Assembly (NCBI RefSeq): GCF_902705855.1
Contig: NZ_CACSIJ010000011.1
Coordinates: forward strand, 247,183-311,182
Reading direction: 5' to 3'
Source of the DNA: Zhongshania aliphaticivorans
Lineage (GTDB): Bacteria > Pseudomonadota > Gammaproteobacteria > Pseudomonadales > Spongiibacteraceae
Length of the DNA: 64,000 nt
Positions 18,153-28,588 of the stretch are shown here, piece by piece. The notes beneath the pieces were generated by a model. It was not told the DNA's origin. It ran no database searches and saw only the letters and a program-made list of their open reading frames with translations. Every line of letters begins with the position of its first letter. Position 1 is the first letter of the stretch. A program made the translations under genes and the position numbers.

Positions 18153-19607
18153 TTATACGCTGCCGGGAGCGGCTTGCTGGTGCCAGTCGCTGCGCTGTTG
18201 GTATTGATGCGCGGCGGCAAGCAGGGTGGTTTCGTCAAAATCGCGGCCAATTAATTGCAAACCAATCGGTTTGCCTTTAGTAAAGCCAGCGGGCAATGAA
18301 ATGGCAGGTAGCCCTGCCAAGTTCACAGCGATGGTGTAGATGTCTTCAAGATACATAGTGACCGGGTCACTGACCTTCTCGCCCAGCGCAAACGCGGGGT
18401 TTGGGGTGGTGGGGCCGGCGATAATGTCGACGGTTTTAAAGGCCTCGTCAAAATCTTGTTTAATTAAACGTCTAATTTGCTGGGCCTTGCGGTAGTAGGC
18501 ATCGTAAAAACCTGAGGAGAGTGCGTAGGTGCCGATCAAGATTCGGCGTTTCACTTCCTCGCCAAAACCTTCGGCGCGGGTGCGGGTGTATAGGTCGTCT
18601 AAATCTTTTGGGTTTTCGCAGCGATATCCATAGCGTACGCCGTCGAAACGTGACAGATTAGCGGATGCTTCAGCGGGCGCAATAATATAATAGCAGGGTA
18701 CCGCTAAATGGGTGTGTGGCAGACTGATAGATTTAATTTCTGCGCCCATTTTACGGTATTCATCTAAAGACGCCTCTATTGCTGATGCAATTTCTGGGTC
18801 TAAGCCTTCACTAAAATACTCTTTGGGTACGCCGATTTTTAATCCGCTCAGGTCTTTGTTCAGGCCAGCTCGATAGTCGGGTACGGCCAGATCCATGCTG
18901 GTGCTGTCGCGGTGGTCGAATCCCGCCATTGCTTGAAGTAGCAGCGCGTTGTCTTCGGCAGTTTTCGCCATTGGCCCACCTTGGTCAAGGCTGGAGGCGA
19001 AGGCGATCATCCCGTAGCGTGAAACACGTCCATAGGTCGGTTTTAAACCCGTGAGGCCGCAAAGTGCTGCCGGTTGGCGAATGGAGCCGCCGGTGTCGGT
19101 GCCTGTCGCTGCTGGCGCGAGTCCTGCGGCTATTGCCGCCGCTGAACCGCCAGAGGAGCCGCCGGGTACGCAGTCGGTATTCCACGGGTTGCGCACTGCG
19201 CCGTAAAAGCTGGTTTCATTCGACGAGCCCATGGCGAATTCGTCGAGATTGGTTTTACCTAAGGTCACGACGCCAGCATTGGCGAGTCGGTCAACGACAG
19301 TGGCGTTGTAGGGCGCAATGAAATTGTCCAGCATTTTTGACGCGCAGCTGGTGCGAACACCTTCGGTACAGAAAATATCTTTATGGGCGATAGGTACGCC
19401 ACATAGTGCGCCAGCTGAGCCATTTTGGCGCGCTGTATCGGCGGCGCGAGCCTGGGTAAGGGCTTGTTCCGCCGTCACCGTAATAAAGCTGTTGTAGTTG
19501 CTGTCGTGTTTCGCAATGGCGTCGAGGTACTGCTGGGTAATTTCTTCGCTGGAAAAGGTTTTTGCTTCTAGTCCGCGAAGAATGTCGGCAATCGTGTGAT
19601 TGGGCAT
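18153..19607 (-). CDS. gatA: Asp/Glu-tRNA amidotransferase subunit A
   Basis: 484 aa, amidase-signature family. The catalytic Lys is in [12 protein letters not shown]; the serine-rich region [18 protein letters not shown] and [16 protein letters not shown] carry the cis-Ser and nucleophile Ser. GatA frees ammonia from glutamine for the amidation done with GatB. Gene order gatC-gatA-gatB with 80 nt between gatC and gatA. Confidence 0.97.
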   Translation of the reverse strand: MPNHTIADILRGLEAKTFSSEEITQQYLDAIAKHDSNYNSFITVTAEQALTQARAADTARQNGSAGALCGVPIAHKDIFCTEGVRTSCASKMLDNFIAPYNATVVDRLANAGVVTLGKTNLDEFAMGSSNETSFYGAVRNPWNTDCVPGGSSGGSAAAIAAGLAPAATGTDTGGSIRQPAALCGLTGLKPTYGRVSRYGMIAFASSLDQGGPMAKTAEDNALLLQAMAGFDHRDSTSMDLAVPDYRAGLNKDLSGLKIGVPKEYFSEGLDPEIASAIEASLDEYRKMGAEIKSISLPHTHLAVPCYYIIAPAEASANLSRFDGVRYGYRCENPKDLDDLYTRTRAEGFGEEVKRRILIGTYALSSGFYDAYYRKAQQIRRLIKQDFDEAFKTVDIIAGPTTPNPAFALGEKVSDPVTMYLEDIYTIAVNLAGLPAISLPAGFTKGKPIGLQLIGRDFDETTLLAAAHQYQQRSDWHQQAAPGSV

Positions 19608-19687
19608 AGTTCAGATTACTCGTTATGTCTGCCGAATGAAGGTGCGGCGGTCAATGTGGTGCGTTGTTTGCAGCAAGCCGCAGCGTT

Positions 19688-19975
19688 TTATTCAATTACT
19701 TGAGGTACTAAATACAAACCGTCGGCGGTTTGAGGTGCGATCTTTTGAAAGTGTTCGCGTTGGTTGGTTTCGTTAACCTCGTCGGCACGCAGACGCTGTA
19801 CAGCGTCATGTGGATTTGCCATTGGTAAAATATTGGTCGTGTCTACGGCTTGCATGGCGTCGACCATGTTCAGAATGTCGCCAATACGTTGGCTGAGTTC
19901 GGCGGTGTCTGTTTCGGCGATGTTAATCCGCGCTAGTCGCGCCAACTTGGCAATGTCGTTTTGGTCTAAGCTCAT
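19688..19975 (-). CDS. gatC: Asp/Glu-tRNA amidotransferase subunit C
   Basis: 95 aa from ATG 19975 (MSLDQNDIAKLARLARINI), with AAGGG 7 nt upstream; the longer frame to 20086 has no family support. Contains LSQRIGDILNMVDAMQAVDT and the C-terminal LRADEVNE block. GatC braces the GatA-GatB contact. It heads the minus-strand operon that diverges from mreB; I see no convincing promoter sequence for either side in 19976-20234. Confidence 0.95.
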   Translation of the reverse strand: MSLDQNDIAKLARLARINIAETDTAELSQRIGDILNMVDAMQAVDTTNILPMANPHDAVQRLRADEVNETNQREHFQKIAPQTADGLYLVPQVIE

Positions 19976-20225
19976 GCTCACCCTTTTACTATTGATTAAT
20001 GGCAACACAGACAATTTTCCGCTGCGCAAAATGAGGACTGCGTCGGATTTGCAATGAGGTTGCCGGTAAACCGCTAAACTTATCATATTTGCGCCTTGCC
20101 CTAAATCCCTGCCGTTGATAGAGTGGCAAAGTTTTTAAAATAGGGCCTCGCGATGTTGCTGGGCGGCAATCGTTTCCGGTCCGATCAGCCTGGCCCCTGC
20201 CCAAAATTTGGGCTGTATAAGGTGA

Positions 20226-21272
<1,047 letters not shown>

Positions 21273-21274
21273 TA

Positions 21275-21310
21275 ATGATTCGCCCCGCGGAGGGAGGACG
21301 CAGCAATTAA
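21275..21310 (+). other. Possible 11-codon leader ORF coupled to mreC
   Basis: ATG 21275 opens MIRPAEGGRSN and stops at TAA 21308, which overlaps the proposed mreC ATT codon. The ATG itself lies 2 nt after the mreB stop. Ribosomes ending here would finish exactly on the mreC start, which could help a weak AUU start. It may equally be chance. Confidence 0.3.
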
Positions 21311-22139
21311 ACCGGTATTCGCCAATGAATCGTCTGTAGGTGGTCGGCTGCTGATTTTAGGTGGCGCTGCACTGGTGTTGATATTGATTGGGCAGCGCCT
21401 TGAATTCATGGCGCCGTTGCGAACGCAATTGTCAGTTGTTGCCGCCCCATTTTATTGGGTTGTTGATATTCCAAGCCGTATGACGGATCAGTTTAAAGGC
21501 TCTTGGAATAGTCGGAGCGAATTGCTGGCCGAAAACGAGAGACTGCGTTCGGAGTCTCTTATTCTTAATGCCAAACTTCAAAAATACATTGAGCTACGTG
21601 CAGAGAACGTACGTCTTCGTGAGTTGATGAACTCTGGAGAGCGGGTGAATGACTCCGTTCTTGTGGCCGAGGTAATTGCGGTCGCGTCGGATCCTAATCG
21701 TCACCAGCTCTTGGTAGACAAGGGGAGTCGAGACGGTGCTTTTTTGGGGCAGTCCGTTATCGATGCGAACGGCTTACTCGGTCAAATTACAGACGTTGGC
21801 GTCTTGCAAAGCCGCGTATTGCTTATTACCGACAGCGCTCATGCACTTCCAGTTCGGGTTAGTCGAAATGGTTTGCGAGCGATAGCAGAAGGCACTGGCC
21901 TGATTGACGAGCTGGCGTTGACGCATGTTGCCGCCACGACCGATATCCAAGTGGGTGACCTGTTGGTTAGCTCTGGGCTTGGTGGCAGATTCCCGAGCGG
22001 TTATCCGGTGGGCGAAGTCGTCGAAGTGTCGATAGACCCCGGCAAACCGTTTGCCGAGGTTCGTGCCCGTCCAATGGCTCAGCTCGATCGCAGCCGCAAC
22101 GTCTTACTGGTTTTCAGTGAACAGAAGATTGAGGAGTAG
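21306..22139 (+). CDS. mreC: Cell-shape protein MreC, apparent AUU start
   Basis: 277 aa if read from ATT 21306: IKPVFANESSVGGRLLILGG then ALVLILIG, which lines up with the family N-terminus (M-K-P-x-F, short cytoplasmic tail, one membrane helix). GGAGG (21293-21297) sits 8 nt before the ATT. The frame is closed by TGA 21276, and from there to CTG 21348 there is no ATG, GTG or TTG. The first GTG (21375) falls inside the membrane helix and would destroy it. Downstream are a coiled coil (about 65-105) and the MreC beta domains. MreC is the periplasmic scaffold of the elongasome. Confidence 0.9.
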   Translation: MKPVFANESSVGGRLLILGGAALVLILIGQRLEFMAPLRTQLSVVAAPFYWVVDIPSRMTDQFKGSWNSRSELLAENERLRSESLILNAKLQKYIELRAENVRLRELMNSGERVNDSVLVAEVIAVASDPNRHQLLVDKGSRDGAFLGQSVIDANGLLGQITDVGVLQSRVLLITDSAHALPVRVSRNGLRAIAEGTGLIDELALTHVAATTDIQVGDLLVSSGLGGRFPSGYPVGEVVEVSIDPGKPFAEVRARPMAQLDRSRNVLLVFSEQKIEE

Positions 22140-22142
22140 CGC

Positions 22143-22628
22143 GTGGATTCGCATGCGCACGGTCTTTGGTTTGTTGTAGTCACAATCTTTGTCGCTTTAA
22201 TTCTAAGTATCTCCCCTCTTGATGGAGGTATTGCCTGGGCTAGGCCTGATTGTTTATTGCTAATCCTAGTTTATTGGTTGTTGATGCTGCCAGAGCGAGT
22301 CGGCGTAATTATTTGCTGGAGCTGCGGCATATTGCTGGATATTTTACAGGGTGCCGTTTTGGGGCAAAATGCCTTCGCGCTCGCTGTTATTGCCTATATT
22401 ATTCAAGTGTCTTACCAGCGTTTGCGGATGTTTAGCATTGTAAAACAGGCCGCGTTTGTATTCTTACTCGAACTATTCCATATATTGGTTGATCAATGGG
22501 CGCAAAACATTAACGGTGTTGCGCAAACCCATTGGCTCGTTTTTCTCCCCGCCTTAACGACAGGTCTACTTTGGTTGTTAGTTCGGCCGATAGTGGCTTG
22601 GCTACAGCGTTTGTTCGTGGTTTTCTAA
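22143..22628 (+). CDS. mreD: Rod-shape protein MreD
   Basis: 161 aa, GTG start with GAGGAG 6 nt upstream and 3 nt after the mreC stop. About five membrane helices, with IAWARPDCLLLILVYWLLML and GAVLGQNAFALAVIAYIIQ as family blocks. Inner-membrane partner of MreB and MreC. The maf gene follows after 2 nt. Confidence 0.93.
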   Translation: MDSHAHGLWFVVVTIFVALILSISPLDGGIAWARPDCLLLILVYWLLMLPERVGVIICWSCGILLDILQGAVLGQNAFALAVIAYIIQVSYQRLRMFSIVKQAAFVFLLELFHILVDQWAQNINGVAQTHWLVFLPALTTGLLWLLVRPIVAWLQRLFVVF

Positions 22629-22630
22629 GC

Positions 22631-23221
22631 ATGAGCAGAAATAATATGATTGTTCTGGCCTCAGGTTCGCCGCGTCGTGCCGAACTGTTGCTGCAAATTG
22701 GTGTGGAATTCCAGATTGTGCCGGCCGATATTGATGAAACCCCGAAACCGAATGAGCTGGCGGTGGATTACGTTCAGCGTATGGCGGCGGAAAAAGCTGT
22801 GACAGTTGCTAGGCTATTTCCTGATCGTGTGGTGTTAGCCGCCGATACGTCGGTGATAGTTGATGGTGAGATTTGGGGAAAGCCCTTAGATCGCCAACAT
22901 GCTAAGGTAATGCTAGCGGGGCTTAGTGGCCGTAGCCATCAAGTGATGACTGCACTCGCGGTTTTTTGTGGCGGAGGTGTTGCGCTGGAGCTCAATGTCA
23001 CTGAGGTGGAGTTTGCCGTATTAACGCCAGAGCAAATAGATACTTATATTGCTAGCGGTGACGCTGACGATAAGGCTGGTGCCTATGGTATTCAAGGTGT
23101 GGCCGGGTGTTTTGTAAAGCACTTGAGTGGTAGCTACTCTGGCGTGATGGGTTTGCCTTTATATGAAACAGCGGTTTTGCTGGGCAAAGCCGGAATAATA
23201 TTAGAGCCTGCGAATGAGTGA
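22631..23221 (+). CDS. maf: Maf-family nucleoside triphosphate pyrophosphatase (YhdE-like)
   Basis: 196 aa from ATG 22631 (MSRNNMIVLASGSPRRAELL). ASGSPRRAELL is the Maf signature; VVLAADTSVIVDGEIWGKP and DKAGAYGIQG carry catalytic and base-recognition residues. Members hydrolyse dTTP, UTP and modified nucleotides to monophosphates. A longer reading starting inside mreD has no family support. It overlaps rng by 8 nt. Confidence 0.94.
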   Translation: MSRNNMIVLASGSPRRAELLLQIGVEFQIVPADIDETPKPNELAVDYVQRMAAEKAVTVARLFPDRVVLAADTSVIVDGEIWGKPLDRQHAKVMLAGLSGRSHQVMTALAVFCGGGVALELNVTEVEFAVLTPEQIDTYIASGDADDKAGAYGIQGVAGCFVKHLSGSYSGVMGLPLYETAVLLGKAGIILEPANE

Positions 23222-24677
23222 AGAGATATTAATCAATGTTACGCCGGTAGAAACCCGTGTTGCGGTGGTTGAAAACGGCGTGCTGCAAGAGGTTTATATT
23301 GAGCGTAGTCGTTCACGCGGTATTGTTGGGAATATATATCAGGGCAAAGTGGTACGAGTTTTACCTGGTATGCAGGCGGCGTTTGTCGACATCGGCTTAG
23401 AGCGCACGAGTTTTATTCACGCCTCAGATATTGCCTGCCTAGATAATGAAAGTGGTGAACATGCGGATATTCGTAGCAAAATTCGCGAAGGCCAGTTGCT
23501 AACCGTCCAAGTTAGTAAAGATCCAATGGGTACTAAGGGTGCGCGCTTAACAACACGTTTGTCGGTGTCGTCTCGGTATTTAGTCTATATGCCTGGTGCC
23601 GCGCATATTGGCGTTTCTCATCGTATCGACGATGAGGAGGAGCGTCAGCGACTGCGCGATGTGCTTGAAACAGCGGCGCGCGAAGACGATGAAGAATTGC
23701 GGGACGGTTATATCTTACGCACGGCTGCTGAAGGCGCCGGTGAGGATGAAATGCGTGCCGACGTCCAGTTTTTAAAGCGTTTGTGGGGCGCAGTAGAGCG
23801 CCGGATGAAGCGGGATACCGCACCGAGCGTGATATACGAAGATTTGCCGCTGTTTATGCGAACAATGCGGGACCTGGTGCGACCGGGCTTAGAGAAAATT
23901 CGTATCGATTCCCGAGAAAGTTTTCAGCGCGTGGCGCAGTTTGCTGAGGATTACCTACCAGAGATTAGCTCGCAGCTTGAATATTATCCTGGTGAGAGGC
24001 CGATATTTGATCTTTACGGTGTAGAAGACGAAATTCAAAAAGCCCTTGGTCGCAAGGTTGAACTCAAGTCTGGCGGTTATTTGATTATTGATCAAACCGA
24101 AGCGATGAGTACCATAGATATCAATACTGGTGCATTTGTCGGGCATCGTAATCTCGAAGAAACCATTTTTAAAACCAACCTTGAAGCGGCTGCTTCGCTG
24201 GCTCGTCAACTGCGGCTGCGTAATCTTGGTGGCATTATTATTATCGATTTTATCGATATGAAAGATCCAGAGCACCGTCGCCAAGTTTTGCGTGCGCTGG
24301 AGCGCGCAATGGAAAAGGACTACGCAAAAACCTCGATCACGGGTGTGTCTGATTTGGGGCTTGTAGAAATGACCCGCAAACGCACTCGCGAAAGTCTTGA
24401 ACATATTCTTTGTGAAACCTGCCACTACTGCCATGGTCGGGGTTCATTGAAATCACCTGAAACGGTCTGTTATGAGGTGTTTAGAGAGATTCTGCGGGAG
24501 TCTAGGGCATACGAAAGTAAGCGATTATTGGTCTTGGCATCACAGGAAGTTGTGGATCGTTTGCTTGATGAAGAGTCGGCAAACGTTGCCGACCTTGAAG
24601 AGTTTATTGGCGCGAGTATTCGCTTTCAGGTCGAAGCGGTGTACACGCAGGAGCAATATGATGTCGTTTTGCTTTGA
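23214..24677 (+). CDS. rng: Ribonuclease G
   Basis: 487 aa. N-terminal S1 domain (GNIYQGKVVRVLPGMQAAFV), catalytic Asp residues in STIDINTGAFVG and IIIDFIDMKD, and the zinc-link CETCHYCHGRG. RNase G matures the 5' end of 16S rRNA and degrades some mRNAs. It lacks the long C-terminal scaffold of RNase E, consistent with its length. Confidence 0.97.
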   Translation: MSEEILINVTPVETRVAVVENGVLQEVYIERSRSRGIVGNIYQGKVVRVLPGMQAAFVDIGLERTSFIHASDIACLDNESGEHADIRSKIREGQLLTVQVSKDPMGTKGARLTTRLSVSSRYLVYMPGAAHIGVSHRIDDEEERQRLRDVLETAAREDDEELRDGYILRTAAEGAGEDEMRADVQFLKRLWGAVERRMKRDTAPSVIYEDLPLFMRTMRDLVRPGLEKIRIDSRESFQRVAQFAEDYLPEISSQLEYYPGERPIFDLYGVEDEIQKALGRKVELKSGGYLIIDQTEAMSTIDINTGAFVGHRNLEETIFKTNLEAAASLARQLRLRNLGGIIIIDFIDMKDPEHRRQVLRALERAMEKDYAKTSITGVSDLGLVEMTRKRTRESLEHILCETCHYCHGRGSLKSPETVCYEVFREILRESRAYESKRLLVLASQEVVDRLLDEESANVADLEEFIGASIRFQVEAVYTQEQYDVVLL

Positions 24678-24709
24678 TCTTGGTTGCCGGTAATCGTGGG
24701 TGATCACTA

Positions 24710-27700
24710 ATGCTCGTGCGAGCAATCCGCCAACTTTATACCCTGCTCTGGGGCATCGCCTTAGTGGTGTTGGTGGTCTTGGCTTTGTACGCGAGCTTGG
24801 GGCGACAGTACATTGGTTTGCTCGACCGTTATCAGCAAGATATTTTTCAGCAGCTTGAAAGTTTTACTGGCGTTAGCATGCAGGCGGCTAGTGTGCAGGG
24901 TAGCTGGGCTGGTTTGTCTCCCGTTATCGATGTTACTGATTTTCGCTTAGGCAGCGGTGACGCTGTTCGTCTTGATCATGCCCGTATAGAAGTCGATGTG
25001 CTCTCGTCGTTAGTGACTGGCACGCCAAAAATACGTCAAATTCAGGTGGGTACACTCAGTGTAGACCTTGAGCAAAACAGCGAAGGGGGTTGGCAAGTTG
25101 CAGGTTTAATGGCTGGCGACGCTAGCACTGGCGACCCTGAAATGTTGATAAATTCCGTGCTGGGTGTGCGTAGTGCAGCGCTGGGATTGTTTGCGATTAA
25201 CCTTCATTATGCCAATGGCGATGTTACACATATCAGTAGCCGCGACTTTTCGCTACGCAGCGACGACAGGTTTCGGCGCATATATGCACAATTGAATACC
25301 GACAGCGACGGTGATATTCAATTGGTGCTGGAGTCCTACGGCGATCCTCGCAACGCAGAAAAATTTAGCGCCAATGCTTATATGATCATTGATGGTAGTC
25401 GTTTGTCGGCAATAGCGCCGCTGTTTCAGCAAAGTGCGCCGTTGTTTGACAGCGAAGTCAGCGGCGAGTTGTGGATGAGCTGGCGTCGTGGTCAGCGCGT
25501 TAGTTTAAGTGGTGTACTCAGTGCTGAGGAGTTGGCAGTTGGGGTGCTCTGGGGAGCCGAAGACGCTCTGCTTAAAGACGTGAATATGCGTTTTGCCGGC
25601 AGCCATCGCGACGGTTCTTGGCGTATTAGCTTTACGGAATTTGATGCCCACTGGCGAGATCATTATTTGGATTTGGCGGGGGTTTCGGTATGGCATCCCG
25701 AGAATACACTGTGGCGATTTACCTTGCCTCAGCTAGAGATCAGTGCAACGAATGCACTTTTGACCGAGAGCGATATTCTTCCTGAACACCTGCAGAATGT
25801 ACTCACGGACTTGGCGCCTGAGGGGTATTTAAACCATATCCAGTTCGATCTTTATACCGGAGAAAAGGGTATAGATAGCTTTGCGCTGAGGGCCGAAGCC
25901 TCAGAGCTGAGTGTGCAAGCTTGGCAGGGCGCACCTGGGGCAGAGGGCCTAACGGGATACCTTGAAATCAGCCCTAACCACGGCACATTACTGGTGGATT
26001 CCGAGGCATTAACTCTGGCTTTCCCGCATCTGTATGACGATGCCTTTGCCCTAAAGTCGGTAAAAACCGAGCTGCGCTGGGAATACGACGATCAGCGTGT
26101 AAGGCTGTACAGCGGCTTGATTAGTGCTAAAAGTTTTGACAGGCCGATGTCTGCAATGCTGCGCTTAGATTTGCCCCTACATAAGGATGGCAGCCCAGAC
26201 CCAACAATGACCTTGATGATTGGTGCGCAGAATGTAGACGCAAGCCATCATGAAGCCTACACACCAAAAGTATTAGGTGATGACCTCCATGCTTGGCTGG
26301 CAGACAGCATCCGAGACGGTCGCGCTAGCGATGTTGGCTTTATCTACCACGGATCACTGTTAGCCCATGCGGAACAACGTCCCTCCGTGCAGTTGGATTT
26401 GGACCTCGTTAATGTTGAATTACGTTTTCTGAAGGATTGGCCGGCGGTAAAAGCAAAAAACGCTTCGGTGTTAATTAATAATGCAGAAGTGACGGCGATA
26501 TCAGACGCCGCCAGTTTAAATGGTCTGGCTTTAGGGCCGCTTGAAGTGAATGTTGTACCAAACTCCAAGGGCGATTTTGCCCTTAAGGTTGCAACTAGTG
26601 CTAAGCCGATATTCTCGCAGGTGAAGAGTTTACTGATAGACACCCCCTTACACGGCTATATTGGAAATACCTTTGATTCATGGACTGGGGACGGAAAAGC
26701 GACGGTAGACTTCGGCTTGTATTTACTGTTTGCCGGTGAGCGCATACCCAAGGTGAAAGTCGATGCCGATATTGATTTTCCAACGCTGGGCTTGCCTGAT
26801 TATCGTTTAGCGTTGAGTGATGTCAGTGGACATATCCATTATGAAACCGTTAGTGGGCTTAGCAGTAATAGTTTGCAGGCTAAGGTATTTGAACAGCCTC
26901 TGTTTACGACTATTCGCCAGAATGGTCGTCAGGTGGATATTGATATCGCCACTAATGTTGCCGCTAGGAATGTTGAACAGTGGCTGCGTAACCCTGTGCT
27001 GCAGTTCTTTAGCGGCAGTAGTGCGATTAAACTGCATATTCAAGCTGGTGGCGAAACACCGAATCTGAGGGTGACATCTGCGCTGCAGGGCGTAAGCATT
27101 TCACTGCCGCAACCGTTTTATAAGCCCGCTGAGTCTGCGCGCCAATTAACTATCACAATGCCCTTGGGGGGCGATGAGCAGTTGCTGCGCTTAACTTTAG
27201 CAGATCAATTGGCCTTGAGTTTGGGTATTAGTGAGGGGGAGGTGTTTGGCGCGCATTTACGACTTGCTAGCGGTGATAAGCCCGCAGTACTACCGAGGCC
27301 ATTATTGGGTCAATTTAATGTTGATGGGCGTGTAGACTTTGCGACGTTTGAGAAATGGCAGAGAATTGCAGATCAATATATGGCAAACACTCAAGCGGGT
27401 AGCAGCGCTGGTATCGTTTTGGCGGTTAATGATTTGTACATTGGCGATGTCGATATTTTTGATCATCTTTTACAAAATGTTCGGCTTACATTGACTGAAA
27501 ATTATGAGCGTTGGCGCTTACGAATAGACAGTCACCAGCTTGCCGGAGATTTGGTTTTTCCCCGCAATAATTCCCAAGCTAAAGCCTCTTTCACACTAGA
27601 AAAATTGGTTTTACCGTCTTTTAGTGAGGGGCAAGCGAGTGCGACGGTTGGCGTTGATCCCCGCACATTCATGGATGTTGATGTTGATATCGATGCGCTG

Positions 27701-28558
27701 ACAGTTGGTGGAGAATATTGGGGTAGTGTGGGGTTTGATCTGCGAACAGATAAATTTGGCGCGCACTTCAATGACGTGCGTGGCGAGTTGCGTGGCATTG
27801 CATTGGCTCAGGATGATGGCGCAAGCAGCTTGCACTGGCTTAGAGATGATGCCGGAAACCAAACCTCTAGGCTGAAGGGTAAGTTTGGGGTTCAGGATTT
27901 GGGCGCGGTGTTAACGGGGCTTGGCTATCCTAAAGTGATGGAAACAAGACGCGGTGATTTTAGTGTTGATATGCATTGGGATGGCTCGCCAAGCCAATGG
28001 AATATCTTAGAAAGCGACGGTGAATTGGAATTTGGTTTTGATGATGGCCGCTTTTTAAAAAGCTCTGATGCTGCCAGCGGCGCCTTGCGGGTATTTAGTA
28101 TTTTTAATATGGCGAATGTTATTCGGCGATTGAAATTCGACTTCCGTGATGTATTCAGTAAGGGAATTTACTTTGATTCTATGCGCGGCAATCTAAATAT
28201 ACATGACGGCATTGTTAGATTGCAGGAACCTTTAGATATCAAAGGACCGTCTAGTCGTTTCCAAATGACTGGGAATATTGATCTTAATACTGACGTGCCG
28301 GCACTACGTTTAGTTGCAACTTTGCCGGTAGGCAGTAATTTGCCGTGGGTTGCTGCGCTGGTGGGCGGCCTGCCCGCCGCCGCAGGTGCTTATGTGGTAA
28401 GTAAGGTGTTCGAGGAGCAAGTCGATAGCTTCTCCAGCGCGGTCTACGATATCTCTGGAACTATCCAGCAACCAGAATTAACGTTTAAAAAGATTTTTGA
28501 TGTGGATAGTGAAGATTTGCCCGCGCCGACGGATGCCAAAATTGAGCATGTTGAATGA
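24710..28558 (+). CDS. yhdP: YhdP-family AsmA-like outer-membrane lipid-transport protein
   Basis: 1282 aa. One N-terminal membrane helix (LYTLLWGIALVVLVVLALYA) followed by a very long beta-rich periplasmic part, as in YhdP (TIGR02099). C-terminal blocks such as RVFSIFNMANVIRRLKFDF and VAALVGGLPAAAGAYVVSKV fit the family. YhdP bridges inner and outer membranes and is implicated in phospholipid delivery to the outer membrane. It follows rng, as I remember in Pseudomonas. Confidence 0.93.
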   Translation: MLVRAIRQLYTLLWGIALVVLVVLALYASLGRQYIGLLDRYQQDIFQQLESFTGVSMQAASVQGSWAGLSPVIDVTDFRLGSGDAVRLDHARIEVDVLSSLVTGTPKIRQIQVGTLSVDLEQNSEGGWQVAGLMAGDASTGDPEMLINSVLGVRSAALGLFAINLHYANGDVTHISSRDFSLRSDDRFRRIYAQLNTDSDGDIQLVLESYGDPRNAEKFSANAYMIIDGSRLSAIAPLFQQSAPLFDSEVSGELWMSWRRGQRVSLSGVLSAEELAVGVLWGAEDALLKDVNMRFAGSHRDGSWRISFTEFDAHWRDHYLDLAGVSVWHPENTLWRFTLPQLEISATNALLTESDILPEHLQNVLTDLAPEGYLNHIQFDLYTGEKGIDSFALRAEASELSVQAWQGAPGAEGLTGYLEISPNHGTLLVDSEALTLAFPHLYDDAFALKSVKTELRWEYDDQRVRLYSGLISAKSFDRPMSAMLRLDLPLHKDGSPDPTMTLMIGAQNVDASHHEAYTPKVLGDDLHAWLADSIRDGRASDVGFIYHGSLLAHAEQRPSVQLDLDLVNVELRFLKDWPAVKAKNASVLINNAEVTAISDAASLNGLALGPLEVNVVPNSKGDFALKVATSAKPIFSQVKSLLIDTPLHGYIGNTFDSWTGDGKATVDFGLYLLFAGERIPKVKVDADIDFPTLGLPDYRLALSDVSGHIHYETVSGLSSNSLQAKVFEQPLFTTIRQNGRQVDIDIATNVAARNVEQWLRNPVLQFFSGSSAIKLHIQAGGETPNLRVTSALQGVSISLPQPFYKPAESARQLTITMPLGGDEQLLRLTLADQLALSLGISEGEVFGAHLRLASGDKPAVLPRPLLGQFNVDGRVDFATFEKWQRIADQYMANTQAGSSAGIVLAVNDLYIGDVDIFDHLLQNVRLTLTENYERWRLRIDSHQLAGDLVFPRNNSQAKASFTLEKLVLPSFSEGQASATVGVDPRTFMDVDVDIDALTVGGEYWGSVGFDLRTDKFGAHFNDVRGELRGIALAQDDGASSLHWLRDDAGNQTSRLKGKFGVQDLGAVLTGLGYPKVMETRRGDFSVDMHWDGSPSQWNILESDGELEFGFDDGRFLKSSDAASGALRVFSIFNMANVIRRLKFDFRDVFSKGIYFDSMRGNLNIHDGIVRLQEPLDIKGPSSRFQMTGNIDLNTDVPALRLVATLPVGSNLPWVAALVGGLPAAAGAYVVSKVFEEQVDSFSSAVYDISGTIQQPELTFKKIFDVDSEDLPAPTDAKIEHVE

Positions 28559-28588
28559 AGGCGGTCTACGTGAGGGCACGGAGGGCTT

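Noticed and set aside
20115-20141. TTGATA...TAAAAT as mreB promoter
   Set aside because: Spacing is 15 bp and the match is partial; too weak to annotate as a separate feature.
21375-22139. mreC starting at GTG 21375
   Set aside because: That start lies inside the predicted membrane helix and has no ribosome site; the frame upstream matches the family.
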